NCBI RefSeq assembly: GCF_014647215.1
Contig: NZ_BMOT01000004.1
Location: 239,285 to 303,284, forward strand
DNA from: Shewanella aestuarii
GTDB taxonomy: Bacteria > Pseudomonadota > Gammaproteobacteria > Enterobacterales > Shewanellaceae
DNA: 64,000 nucleotides
Reading direction: 5' to 3'
Shown: positions 37,035 to 46,205 of the stretch, piece by piece
How the letters are laid out: the number at the start of each line of letters is the position of its first letter
How positions within the stretch are numbered: position 1 is the stretch's first letter
Notes under the pieces: generated by a model
Databases searched by the model: none
Told to the model about the DNA's origin: nothing
The model's input: the letters and a program-made list of their open reading frames with translations, nothing else
Program-made: the position numbers and the translations under genes

Positions 37035-38399
37035 TTATACCGCTTTTTTTAACGCTTTCTGCTTAATAAAATACTCGCGGGTTAAGCCAAAGACCACAGG
37101 GCTTAATAGCATGAGTGCGACGAGGTTTGGTAATGCCATCATAGCGTTTAAAGTGTCGGCTAATAACCAAATAAACTCTAATGAGCTGATAGCACCAATA
37201 GGCACCACTAAGGTGAAAATTAATCGAAAAGGTTTAACGGCTTTATCGCCAAATAAGTATTGGACACATTTTTCACTGTAAAAACTCCACCCTAAAATGG
37301 TGGTAAAAGCGAAAATAGCTAAGGCTATTGCCACAATATAATTACCTAAAGGTAAAGCATGGGAAAAAGCATAGGAGGTCAGTGCTGCACCATTTTCACC
37401 AGAGGTCCAAGCACCTGAAACAATAATTGCCAAACCCGTTATTGAACACACTATAATGGTATCAATAAACGTACCTAGCATAGCCACTAAACCTTGCTTG
37501 ACAGGATTGTTAGTTTTCGCCGCTGCGTGAGCAATAGGCGCACTACCTAAGCCAGCTTCATTTGAAAACACACCACGAGCAACACCAAAGCGAATTGCAG
37601 CCCAAACAGCGGCACCAGCAAAACCGCCTTGTGCTGCCACTGGATTAAATGCACTGTGAATAATTAATTCAAATGCGGCAGGGATCTGATCAACATAGAC
37701 CACTAAAACAGCTAAACCTGCGGTAATATAAAAGACCGTCATCAACGGCACTAATTTACCCGCCACTTCCGCAATTCGTTTAATACCGCCCATTAACACT
37801 GCGCCAACCAGCACCATCAGTATTAAGCCTGTAACCCAACTTGGTACGTTGAAATTACTGCTCAATGCGTCAGCAACAGAATTTGCTTGCACGGTATTAC
37901 CAATACCAAATCCAGCAAACATACCAAAAAAGGCAAAAGCCGTTCCTAACCATGCCCACTTTTGTCCTAAACCATTTTTGATGTAATACATAGGTCCGCC
38001 GACATGATCGCCATTGGAGTCAGTCTCACGAAATTTTACCGCCAATACGGCTTCTGCAAATTTAGTGGCCATGCCAACTAACGCAGTACACCACATCCAA
38101 AATAATGCGCCTGGGCCACCAATGACAATTGCGGTTGCAACCCCTGCAATATTACCTGTACCTATTGTTGCTGATAGTGAGGTCATTAACGCGTTAAAAG
38201 GGCTCACATCCCCTTTTTCGCTCTCATCTGTGACAGTTCTACCCGACCATAATAATTTAAATCCAGTTCCCAACTTCAGGATTGGCATCAATCTCAAACC
38301 AATTGACAGAAACAACCCTACACCTAGAATCATTACCAGCATGGGAATTCCCCACACAATGCCATTGATTGTACTAACAAAACTTGTGACCGCTTCCAT
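37035..38399 (-). CDS. Alanine/glycine:cation symporter family protein (AGCS)
   Basis: A 454-residue inner-membrane transporter with about eleven hydrophobic segments that moves alanine or glycine with sodium. Family landmarks: LSATIGTGNIAGVATAIVIG, GPGALFWMWCTALVGMATKF, HVGGPMYYIKNGLG, GVFSNEAGLGSAPIAHAAA and the late FAFTTILGWSFYSEKC. It is complete in length. It is separated from the RcsF-like gene by 70 bases and could share its transcript. No glycine riboswitch is evident upstream. Confidence 0.95.
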   Translation of the reverse strand: MEAVTSFVSTINGIVWGIPMLVMILGVGLFLSIGLRLMPILKLGTGFKLLWSGRTVTDESEKGDVSPFNALMTSLSATIGTGNIAGVATAIVIGGPGALFWMWCTALVGMATKFAEAVLAVKFRETDSNGDHVGGPMYYIKNGLGQKWAWLGTAFAFFGMFAGFGIGNTVQANSVADALSSNFNVPSWVTGLILMVLVGAVLMGGIKRIAEVAGKLVPLMTVFYITAGLAVLVVYVDQIPAAFELIIHSAFNPVAAQGGFAGAAVWAAIRFGVARGVFSNEAGLGSAPIAHAAAKTNNPVKQGLVAMLGTFIDTIIVCSITGLAIIVSGAWTSGENGAALTSYAFSHALPLGNYIVAIALAIFAFTTILGWSFYSEKCVQYLFGDKAVKPFRLIFTLVVPIGAISSLEFIWLLADTLNAMMALPNLVALMLLSPVVFGLTREYFIKQKALKKAV

Positions 38400-38601
38400 T
38401 CAAAAACCTCATGATTAGCTAAGTTATTATCTTTATAGTTATTTATGCTTTATCTATGCTGTTAACAAATCGAATCTAAGGCCGTATTTGCAGCAATTTT
38501 TTAGAGTACCTTGATTAACGTATTTTTTGCAACAATCCACAATTCAAAATTTCATTACCGAACCCGTTTAGGCGTACTTAATTCACTTATTAAGGTTGAG
38601 A

Positions 38602-39135
38602 TTATTTTTCTAATACCACTTTTAATGTATCTAATCCTTGCTGTAAATCTGCACCTATCATGGCTTCAAAATCCATAAATAAGAACACCAAGTTCATAGG
38701 GTAATCCATGTGACCGCTAAAACCCCATCGAACTTCAGTTTGGTTATCATCGACGGCAACGGTTGTCATATAGGCGGGTTCGGTTGCTTGAAAGGGTGAT
38801 AGAAAACGTAACTCAAAATCGATGCGCTTACCGGGTGTAATTGACTTAATCTCCTGTTCGCCAACGCCTACATCTGGATTATCACTCGCCCATGCACTCA
38901 CAAAGCCGACCGTTGCATCAACACCACGATAAGTTTTTTTCATGTCAGGGTCCATTGATGCCCACTTGCTAAAATTATCTTGATTTTTAAGGTGTTTTAC
39001 ATAATCAAACACCTCAGTAACAGGCTGATTAATAACGATGATTCTTTCTACTTGATAATCTTTTTTAATAAATAACGCGGTGATAAACGGAATCGCAACC
39101 ACCATGGCCAGAAGAATAATAAATTTTTTCAGCAT
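38602..39135 (-). CDS. SRPBCC family protein with N-terminal membrane anchor
   Basis: A 177-residue protein with an uncleaved N-terminal hydrophobic helix (FIILLAMVVAIPFITALFI) and a soluble START-like fold: VERIIVINQPVTEVFDYVKHLKN, then WASMDPDMKKTY, and the final long helix GADLQQGLDTLKVVL. The family binds hydrophobic ligands, often grouped as polyketide cyclase/dehydrase; the ligand here is unknown. It lies upstream of the AGCS gene on the same strand, about 200 bases away. Confidence 0.85.
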   Translation of the reverse strand: MLKKFIILLAMVVAIPFITALFIKKDYQVERIIVINQPVTEVFDYVKHLKNQDNFSKWASMDPDMKKTYRGVDATVGFVSAWASDNPDVGVGEQEIKSITPGKRIDFELRFLSPFQATEPAYMTTVAVDDNQTEVRWGFSGHMDYPMNLVFLFMDFEAMIGADLQQGLDTLKVVLEK

Positions 39136-39229
39136 GTTAATTTTCTCTCTAAAATCGCAAATAACTCACTGAGTATACTCAGCAAAATACCGTTAACAAC
39201 AAATAATTAACATTTAAACAGCTGAATAG

Positions 39230-39484
39230 CTAAGGAATATAAATTTGCACACTAGATTTGGAGGTTAACTGAGACGCGGCTATTTTATCTAAACAGGTGC
39301 GACACAGGCATTGCTGTTTGTTAAGTGACATTTGAGGATGTTGACGCAAATATTGCGCAATCAAATCGACGGCAGAAAACCCCGTATCCATACACCAACA
39401 GTTTGCAACATCTTGACCATTAACCATGGTGCATTGGTTATTTTGCTGGCAGATAGGGCAATGATTTTTAGACAATCTATACAC
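39230..39484 (-). CDS. Cysteine-rich CWC family protein
   Basis: An 84-residue protein with ten cysteines-histidines arranged as CPICQQNNQC, then CWCMDTGF and CLCRTCLDKI, the pattern of the Cys-rich CWC family, probably a small zinc-binding protein. The function is unknown. It is only about 95 bases upstream of the SRPBCC gene on the same strand. Confidence 0.85.
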   Translation of the reverse strand: MYRLSKNHCPICQQNNQCTMVNGQDVANCWCMDTGFSAVDLIAQYLRQHPQMSLNKQQCLCRTCLDKIAASQLTSKSSVQIYIP

Positions 39485-39573
39485 TCCACAATTATTGAAT
39501 CAAACACTTAAACGCCCTAGAAATAGCATTATCATTTTAGCGCGTTATTGAGTCACGTTTTACTTTCCGCTAG

Positions 39574-39726
39574 TTAATTTTTAGGCACATAGACTGAAGA
39601 TCCCCTAGATAACACCTCGCCAGAGACCGTTTTGCCAGTATAACCATCATGCTGATGATATTGCTGTTGATTGTAAGTAAGCTGACCTTTAAAGCGAGGA
39701 TACTGTGGACGCGCTTGCGAGTTGCT
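39574..39726 (-). pseudogene. Possible C-terminal gene remnant, 50 codons without a start
   Basis: A minus-strand frame of 50 codons runs from just after an in-frame TAG at 39727-39729 to a TAA at 39574. It reads like a real protein tail (RPQYPRFKGQLTYNQQQYHQ, then SGEVLSRGSSVYVPKN) with no start codon. This frame differs from a 61-codon open frame that overlaps it. It may be the decayed end of a lost gene; chance is not excluded. Confidence 0.3.
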
Positions 39727-39751
39727 CTAGGATGAAAGATCGAAAGTTTGT

Positions 39752-39792
39752 ACAAAAAGAAAAGCCTCGGTCTAAAAACGACAGAGGCTTAC
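39752..39792 (-). terminator. Intrinsic terminator of metF
   Basis: AAGCCTC and GAGGCTT pair across a 15-base loop, followed on the minus strand by a TTCTTTTT run, 28 bases past the metF stop. Confidence 0.8.
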
Positions 39793-39818
39793 AAAGTTAA
39801 CCGATATTGCGAACTCAC

Positions 39819-40706
<888 letters not shown>

Positions 40707-40765
40707 TTATTTCCTTCAACTGCTTCGATACCAATATCGATGGATTTAATGCTTAATAATTTAAC

Positions 40766-40797
40766 GGACGTTTAGACGTCTATATGTCTACATAGTA
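40766..40797. promoter_or_regulatory. MetJ operator array upstream of metF
   Basis: Four adjoining 8-bp units read GGACGTTT, AGACGTCT, ATATGTCT and ACATAGTA. The second is a perfect met box and the others are degenerate. They lie 63-94 bases before metF, whose repression by MetJ with S-adenosylmethionine is well known in E. coli. Confidence 0.88.
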
Positions 40798-40875
40798 ATT
40801 TAACTGACCATGATGTCAAGAATAAATGTGCATAGAATCGATTGTTGTATGATGAAAATTGATCAATATGAACAT

Positions 40876-40909
40876 GAAAAAAAAGCAAGACTCATAAGAG
40901 CCTTGCTTT
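40876..40909 (-). terminator. Intrinsic terminator of metBL
   Basis: AAAGCAAG and CTTGCTTT pair around a 12-base loop, followed on the minus strand by TTTTTT, 31 bases past the metL stop. Confidence 0.85.
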
Positions 40910-40939
40910 CATCAATCAACAGTCGCAGTAATTGCGGAA

Positions 40940-43333
40940 TTATTCCTGCAATAAATCTCGACAAATATGCACTAGATCAGATTGAACAGCTGCTGCCGTT
41001 ACTTCACGTCCAGCGCCAGGCCCACGAATAATTAATGGGTTACCCTGATAAAAGGCACTGCGGATCACAAACACGTTATCGCCTGGGGTTAAATTAGCAT
41101 AGGGATGGTTTCTATCCACCCATTGTATCCCCACCTCAGCTTTTAACTTGCCGCCAACTTTGTCTAATGACGCAACATAACGCAGTACTTTGTTCTGCTC
41201 TGCTGCGGCCACATATTGCTGTAATAGCTCGGCATCCAGCTCATCAATTCGCGCTAAAAAGTCTGCTAAGGTCAACTCAGCTAAGGCATCTGGTACTAAT
41301 GAGTTAAGAGCGATATCTTCTAACTCGATAGAGAGCCCAATCTCACGAGCTAAAATAAGCAGTTTTCGCTGCATATCACGGCCGGATAAATCATCGCGTG
41401 GATCTGGCTCAGTAATACCTAAGTCTTTAGCTTCCAAAACCAAGTCTGAAAATGATTTTTTACCGTCATAATTTTCAAACAACCAGCATAAAGTACCTGA
41501 AAAAATACCGCCAACCGCTTCAATGGTATCACCACTATTTCGTAAGTCGTTCAACGCATGTTGAATTGGTAAACCTGCACCACAACTAGCATTGTAACGC
41601 CAAAATAAACGTCGATTACACAGCTGCTGCTTTAGTTCTCGATAAAAAGGCAATGGCCCAGAGCCCGCTAATTTGTTAGCGCTAACCACATGAATACCAC
41701 GAGCGAATAACTCAGGATATTGTAAGGTTAAAGTGGCACTGGCACTAATATCTAATGCCACGATTTCATCACAAGACAGCTGCTCTAACTCGGCAAATAG
41801 TGAATCATATGTCCACTCACTAGCTTGCTGTTCATACTGTTGTTTCCAGTTATCTAAATCGACACTCTGATCAGCAATGAATGCTTTTTGCGAACTGACT
41901 AAGCCGACCAACTCCACTGTAGCTTCTAAATCTTTATTCAAACCAAGGCGGGCACGTTTGAATAAATCTATCCAAGCTTCGCCAATATTGCCTACACCCA
42001 GCAACAATACACCTATGCGCATTCTCGGACCGGCACAGCGGCGATGCACCTTTTGTGTCAGTAAACTCACCTGACCTTGAGGTACCAGAGTCACTAAACT
42101 TAGGCCATCTTGATAAACAGGCTTTGCATCACGACTTAATAAACGGGCAAAACTTTTGCGGTACAGCTCGGCATCGGCACTGACTAAAGCCACTAAACCT
42201 AAATCGGTTTGCACCTGCAACTCTTCAATACCTAATTCTAAGGTTTGTCTTGATAACAACGCATGAACTTGCTTTTGGCTTTCAAGGGTAAACGCCAATT
42301 CATATTTATGTTGCGCCAGCGACCAATAGGCTAACGGTGTTAAACCCGCTTGCCCTAATAACGCCAACAAGGGATCCACATCTGCTGTCGCTTTAAAGCT
42401 AAATAGCACCACTTCGTTCAAACTGGTGACCACAGGTGCACTGGCCGATGAACTTTGCGGCGCAATCAAGGTGAAATCTGTGTGCGAGGCGTAGCTTGAA
42501 CGCACAGCTAAACTGACCTCAGTATTAAATAAAGGTTGTAAAGTACGCGAATGTAATACCGGCGAGCCTAACTTGGCAAGCCTATCTGCTTCTGCTAACG
42601 ACATACTTTTCAATAATTTGGCATCGTTAATCTTGTTCGGATCAGCGTTAAAAACCCCTTCAACGTCAGTCCAGATAGTCACCCGACCTATATCGGCTAA
42701 ACTGGCAATTAAGCTCGCGCTGAAATCAGAGCCATTTCGGCCTAAAAGTAAGGTATCACCCTGGCTATTTGCGCAAATAAAGCCTGTGATCACTAGACGC
42801 TCATTGGGATGTGCCGCAAGTAAAGCCTGTACTTTATCGCGGGACTCTTCAACACGAATAATCGGCACTGCGCCTTCATCGGCGACTAAAATAGAACAGG
42901 CATCAACATGTGATGACGCAACACCCGATTCACGTAATAATGCTGCCATCAATCGTGCGGACCAACGCTCACCAAAACTGACCACGTGGCTAATTTGGTA
43001 TTCGTTACGTTCTTCCAACGACAACAAACTAATTAATTGTGATTTATCTGTCGATAAACGCTCTCGTAAATCGCGAGCCTGTTCATTGGACAATAACTGT
43101 TCAATCAAGGTTTGTTGATAGCTAATCAACACTTGTAACTCTTCTTGCCATAACTGGCCTGTATCACGCAGATTCAGTAACTTATACAAAAAGTTAGTAC
43201 TTTTTCCTGCGGCTGAAACAACAATTAAATCATCGCTATGACCATGGGTAAGTAAAATGTGGGCTACTCGGCGATAACAGTCTGCATCTGCAAGACTTGA
43301 ACCGCCAAATTTATGTAAATGACCACGCGCCAT
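40940..43333 (-). CDS. metL: Bifunctional aspartate kinase / homoserine dehydrogenase II
   Basis: A 797-residue enzyme catalysing the first and third steps of the aspartate pathway. The kinase part opens with HKFGGSSLADADCYRRV and includes the conserved FGERWSARLMAALLR and ITGFICANSQGDTLLLGRNG segments. The dehydrogenase part begins near residue 450 with the NAD(P)-binding VLLLGVGNIG, and has the catalytic area near GGIFSGTLCWLFENYDG. It follows metB by 21 bases on the same strand, as in the metBL operon, and is expected to be repressed by MetJ through the operator upstream of metB. Confidence 0.97.
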   Translation of the reverse strand: MARGHLHKFGGSSLADADCYRRVAHILLTHGHSDDLIVVSAAGKSTNFLYKLLNLRDTGQLWQEELQVLISYQQTLIEQLLSNEQARDLRERLSTDKSQLISLLSLEERNEYQISHVVSFGERWSARLMAALLRESGVASSHVDACSILVADEGAVPIIRVEESRDKVQALLAAHPNERLVITGFICANSQGDTLLLGRNGSDFSASLIASLADIGRVTIWTDVEGVFNADPNKINDAKLLKSMSLAEADRLAKLGSPVLHSRTLQPLFNTEVSLAVRSSYASHTDFTLIAPQSSSASAPVVTSLNEVVLFSFKATADVDPLLALLGQAGLTPLAYWSLAQHKYELAFTLESQKQVHALLSRQTLELGIEELQVQTDLGLVALVSADAELYRKSFARLLSRDAKPVYQDGLSLVTLVPQGQVSLLTQKVHRRCAGPRMRIGVLLLGVGNIGEAWIDLFKRARLGLNKDLEATVELVGLVSSQKAFIADQSVDLDNWKQQYEQQASEWTYDSLFAELEQLSCDEIVALDISASATLTLQYPELFARGIHVVSANKLAGSGPLPFYRELKQQLCNRRLFWRYNASCGAGLPIQHALNDLRNSGDTIEAVGGIFSGTLCWLFENYDGKKSFSDLVLEAKDLGITEPDPRDDLSGRDMQRKLLILAREIGLSIELEDIALNSLVPDALAELTLADFLARIDELDAELLQQYVAAAEQNKVLRYVASLDKVGGKLKAEVGIQWVDRNHPYANLTPGDNVFVIRSAFYQGNPLIIRGPGAGREVTAAAVQSDLVHICRDLLQE

Positions 43334-43354
43334 GTATTACTCCTTAAACGCCAA

Positions 43355-44527
43355 CTACAGCGCTGCTACGGCAGCTAATGCGGCTTCAATGTCAGCCGCT
43401 AAATCTTCACCATCTTCAATACCAACAGATAGTCTCAATAATGTATCTTTAACGCCAGCCTCAAAGCGAGCCTGTGCGTCCATTGCTCTATGCGTCATTG
43501 TGGCAGGAACGGCGACTAAACTTTCCACTCCGCCTAAACTTTCTGCAACGCTGAATAGCGTTAGGGCATCGAGAAATGCCACTACTGCGGCTTCTCCGCC
43601 CTTAAGCTCAAAACTTAACATGGCACCAAACCCCTGCTGTTGCTTGGCTGCAATGTCGTGACCTGGATGATCTTTTAATCCCGGATAATACACTTTTTCA
43701 ACCACATTGCTTTGCGTTAGCACATCAACAATGCGCTTGGCATTGGCTTGATGCTCACGAATTCTCACCGCTAAAGTACGAATTCCGCGCAATGTTAGAT
43801 AACTATCAAACGCTGAGCCCGTTAAGCCTAAGGTATTTGACCACCAATGCAGTAACTCACCGATTTCTGGGTCTTTAGCAACCACAGCACCACCAACCAC
43901 ATCACTATGACCATTGATATATTTAGTGGTCGAATGAATAACGATGTCGGCCCCTAAATTTAAAGGCTGCTGCAAAATAGGTGATAAAAAGGTGTTATCC
44001 ACGGTAACTAATGCGCCGACTTGTTTTGCAGCTGTGGCAATAGCAGCAATATCAACTACACGCAGTAATGGATTAGATGGGGTTTCTAACCACACCATTT
44101 TAGGTTTTTTGGCAATGGCTTCTGCTAACGCTGCAGCGTTTGTTTGATCAACAACAGCCAATTTAAACTGCCCTTTCTTGGCCAAATTAGTAAATAAACG
44201 GTAACTACCACCGTAGCAATCATGTGGCACAACCAGTAAGTCGTCTGGCCCTAATAAATTAGTCACTAGGGTAATAGCAGCCATACCTGTACAAGTTATC
44301 ACCCCTGTAGCCCCTTGCTCTAACTTGGCTAAGGCTTCACCCAGAATGCAACGTGTTGGATTGCCCGAACGGCTGTAATCAAACTCACGCGGATTTTTAT
44401 GACCATCAAAAGAATAATTGGTCGATAAATAAATTGGAGGGACAACTGCGCCATATTGTGTGTCACTTTCAATACCCTGACGTACGGCGACAGTGGCATT
44501 GCTATGTTGTTTACAAGACTTGGTCAT
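43355..44527 (-). CDS. metB: Cystathionine gamma-synthase MetB
   Basis: A 390-residue PLP enzyme that joins O-succinylhomoserine and cysteine. The start is MTKSCKQHSNATVAVRQG; PLP lysine is in VIHSTTKYINGHSDVVGG. DYSRSGNPTR and the late SLGGVESLVAVPATMTH with the carboxylate-binding residues are typical of the Cys/Met metabolism family. It is the first gene of metBL, divergent from metJ, with MetJ boxes between them. Confidence 0.96.
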   Translation of the reverse strand: MTKSCKQHSNATVAVRQGIESDTQYGAVVPPIYLSTNYSFDGHKNPREFDYSRSGNPTRCILGEALAKLEQGATGVITCTGMAAITLVTNLLGPDDLLVVPHDCYGGSYRLFTNLAKKGQFKLAVVDQTNAAALAEAIAKKPKMVWLETPSNPLLRVVDIAAIATAAKQVGALVTVDNTFLSPILQQPLNLGADIVIHSTTKYINGHSDVVGGAVVAKDPEIGELLHWWSNTLGLTGSAFDSYLTLRGIRTLAVRIREHQANAKRIVDVLTQSNVVEKVYYPGLKDHPGHDIAAKQQQGFGAMLSFELKGGEAAVVAFLDALTLFSVAESLGGVESLVAVPATMTHRAMDAQARFEAGVKDTLLRLSVGIEDGEDLAADIEAALAAVAAL

Positions 44528-44558
44528 GATTGATTCCTAACATTACGAACACACAAAG

Positions 44559-44574
44559 AGATGTCTAGATGGCT
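44559..44574. promoter_or_regulatory. Met boxes near the metB start
   Basis: Two adjoining 8-bp units, AGATGTCT and AGATGGCT, resemble the met-box consensus and lie 32-47 bases before metB. This second, weaker pair supplements the stronger array 38 bases further upstream. Confidence 0.65.
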
Positions 44575-44611
44575 AAATTTACCTAACTGAAGCGCTCAGG
44601 TCAATAGAAAT

Positions 44612-44635
44612 AGACGTTTAGACGTCTAAACATAA
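44612..44635. promoter_or_regulatory. MetJ operator between metB and metJ
   Basis: Three adjoining 8-bp units read AGACGTTT, AGACGTCT (perfect) and AAACATAA. The array lies between the divergent metB and metJ starts and probably represses both. Confidence 0.9.
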
Positions 44636-44734
44636 AGAAATCTATTTGCAATGTGCACTAAAACACAGCAATAATTTGACTAGAAACTTTAAGGGTTTAA
44701 AATCTGCACCGAATTTAAAGTAAAGGGTGAGTTA

Positions 44735-45049
44735 ATGACTGAGTGGAATGGCGACTATATTAGCCCATATGCCGAGCACGGCAAGAAGAATGAACAAGTA
44801 AAAAAAATCACAGTTTCAATTCCGTTAAAAGTATTGAAAGTACTTACCGATGAGCGTACTCGTCGTCAGGTAAACAATTTACGTCATGCAACCAATAGTG
44901 AATTACTTTGTGAAGCTTTTTTACATGCTTATACAGGCCAACCATTGCCTGATGATCATGACTTATCAAAAGATGAGCCAGACAGTATCCCGCGTGAAGC
45001 AAAAGCATTGATGGACCAAATGGGTATTGAATGGGAAGACTTAGAGTAA
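44735..45049 (+). CDS. metJ: Methionine repressor MetJ
   Basis: A 104-residue ribbon-helix-helix repressor using S-adenosylmethionine as corepressor; E. coli MetJ has 105 residues. The DNA-contacting strand is [19 protein letters not shown] and the helices carry [20 protein letters not shown]. It recognises tandem met boxes like those upstream of metF and metB, and is probably autoregulated from the divergent operator. A 7-bp stem overlaps its stop without a T-run, so termination there is unclear. Confidence 0.98.
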   Translation: MTEWNGDYISPYAEHGKKNEQVKKITVSIPLKVLKVLTDERTRRQVNNLRHATNSELLCEAFLHAYTGQPLPDDHDLSKDEPDSIPREAKALMDQMGIEWEDLE

Positions 45050-45221
45050 TTAATCACTCTAAAGTCATTTCACAGCCACGATTCATTCCATCAAGATGAA
45101 TATCCTGCTTGGTCAGGGTAGTTATCTTGGTGGAATTTTGTTTTTAGGCGTATTTAAACGTTTGATCCCCATCAACATCAAATAGTTTTGTTGGGACACG
45201 CTAATACTAAGAGTTATTGAA

Positions 45222-45953
45222 ATGCCATTTATCGATCCCACAACCTTATTACTCGCCTCAGTGATTATCTTTTGCGGCGCGTTAACCCAAAGCTTAATCG
45301 GTTTTGGATTAGCCGTAGTTGCCAGCCCTTTACTGTATATTGTCGACCCACAGCTAGTGCCAGTGCCTGTTATTGTGATGGGGTTTGCGATTTCATTGAT
45401 GACCTTATTTCGAGAACGCAATCACCTAGAATTTAATGGGCTGCAATATGCGTTACTAGGGAGAATTCCAGGCGGTTTTTTAGGCGCAAGCTTATTATTA
45501 CTCGCCCCTCAACCCATATTAGGTCTTGCCATTGCAGCCATTGTACTTACCGCGGTTTTATTAAGTATTTTTAAATTGTCCGCACCAGTGAATCGAATAA
45601 CCCTATTTATTGCAGGAATTGTGTCAGGTATTTTTGGCAACATAGCGGCTATTGGCGGTCCGCCAATGGCCATTTTGTTGGCCGGAAAAGACGCCAGCCA
45701 ATTTAGGGCGGCACTATCCGCTTTTTTTATCTTCAGCTCAATGATCGCTCTGGCAATTTTAGCCATTGTAGGCTTAGTTCAAGTGAAGCACATTTGGCTT
45801 TCTTTAATGCTACTACCATCAGTATTAGCAGGATATATCATTGCCGGACGCATTGTCGGGAAAGTAGATAAAAACAAAACCCGTAAAGCCACCCTAATAT
45901 TGTGCACCCTAAGCGCACTAATATTAACGTTAAAGTCTTTGAATCAAATATAA
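45222..45953 (+). CDS. TauE/SafE family sulfite exporter
   Basis: A 243-residue inner-membrane protein of the TauE/SafE family with about eight hydrophobic segments. The N-terminus VIIFCGALTQSLIGFGLAVVASPLL and the internal repeat AGIVSGIFGNIAAIGGPPMAI are characteristic. Family members export sulfite or sulfoacetate or bring in small acids; the substrate here is not determined. It follows metJ by 172 bases and may have its own promoter. A bidirectional terminator lies about 200 bases downstream. Confidence 0.9.
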   Translation: MPFIDPTTLLLASVIIFCGALTQSLIGFGLAVVASPLLYIVDPQLVPVPVIVMGFAISLMTLFRERNHLEFNGLQYALLGRIPGGFLGASLLLLAPQPILGLAIAAIVLTAVLLSIFKLSAPVNRITLFIAGIVSGIFGNIAAIGGPPMAILLAGKDASQFRAALSAFFIFSSMIALAILAIVGLVQVKHIWLSLMLLPSVLAGYIIAGRIVGKVDKNKTRKATLILCTLSALILTLKSLNQI

Positions 45954-46154
45954 CCCCCATCACACTGGCTTACCTTAGCTGAGCCCATTCGGTGTCAGCA
46001 GCAAAAAATTGTGCTTTTCAAGTACGTTATCTGTCGGCATTGACAAAATCAGTACTATTGCTTTTTCTACGAGAACCCAATCGATTAATGATCTGCTGCA
46101 TTCAGCATTAAACTCGATGCATAACCAAACTTAACACTTAAAAAACACTCAAAT

Positions 46155-46188
46155 AAAAATGCCTTATCAAATTGATAAGGCATTTTTT
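46155..46188. terminator. Bidirectional terminator
   Basis: AAAATGCCTTATCAA and TTGATAAGGCATTTT form a long stem with A- and T-runs on both sides, 17 bases past the convergent EAL gene stop. Confidence 0.85.
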
Positions 46189-46205
46189 GCATTGCTCATA
46201 AAGCG

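Larger units (their letters stand above)
39485..39818. other. Intergenic region between CWC gene and metF
   Basis: This 334-base gap holds the metF terminator (39752-39792) and the short open fragment at 39574-39726 described separately. I see no complete gene. Confidence 0.5.

Noticed and set aside
38014..38418. 134-codon plus-strand open frame opposite the AGCS symporter
   Set aside because: Shadow of a well-supported transporter gene.
38400..38601. Possible glycine riboswitch before the AGCS symporter
   Set aside because: No conserved glycine-aptamer core was recognised in this AT-rich stretch.
39570..39755. 61-codon minus-strand frame near metF
   Set aside because: No ribosome site; the more protein-like fragment lies in a different frame and is reported as a possible remnant.
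42573..43118. 181-codon plus-strand open frame inside metL
   Set aside because: Antisense shadow of the metL coding sequence; no ribosome site and no recognisable protein.
43332..43661. 109-codon plus-strand open frame opposite metB
   Set aside because: Low-complexity Ala/Ser shadow of metB with no supporting signals.
45041..45062. 7-bp stem at the metJ stop
   Set aside because: Overlaps the stop codon and has no T-run, so I did not call it a terminator.
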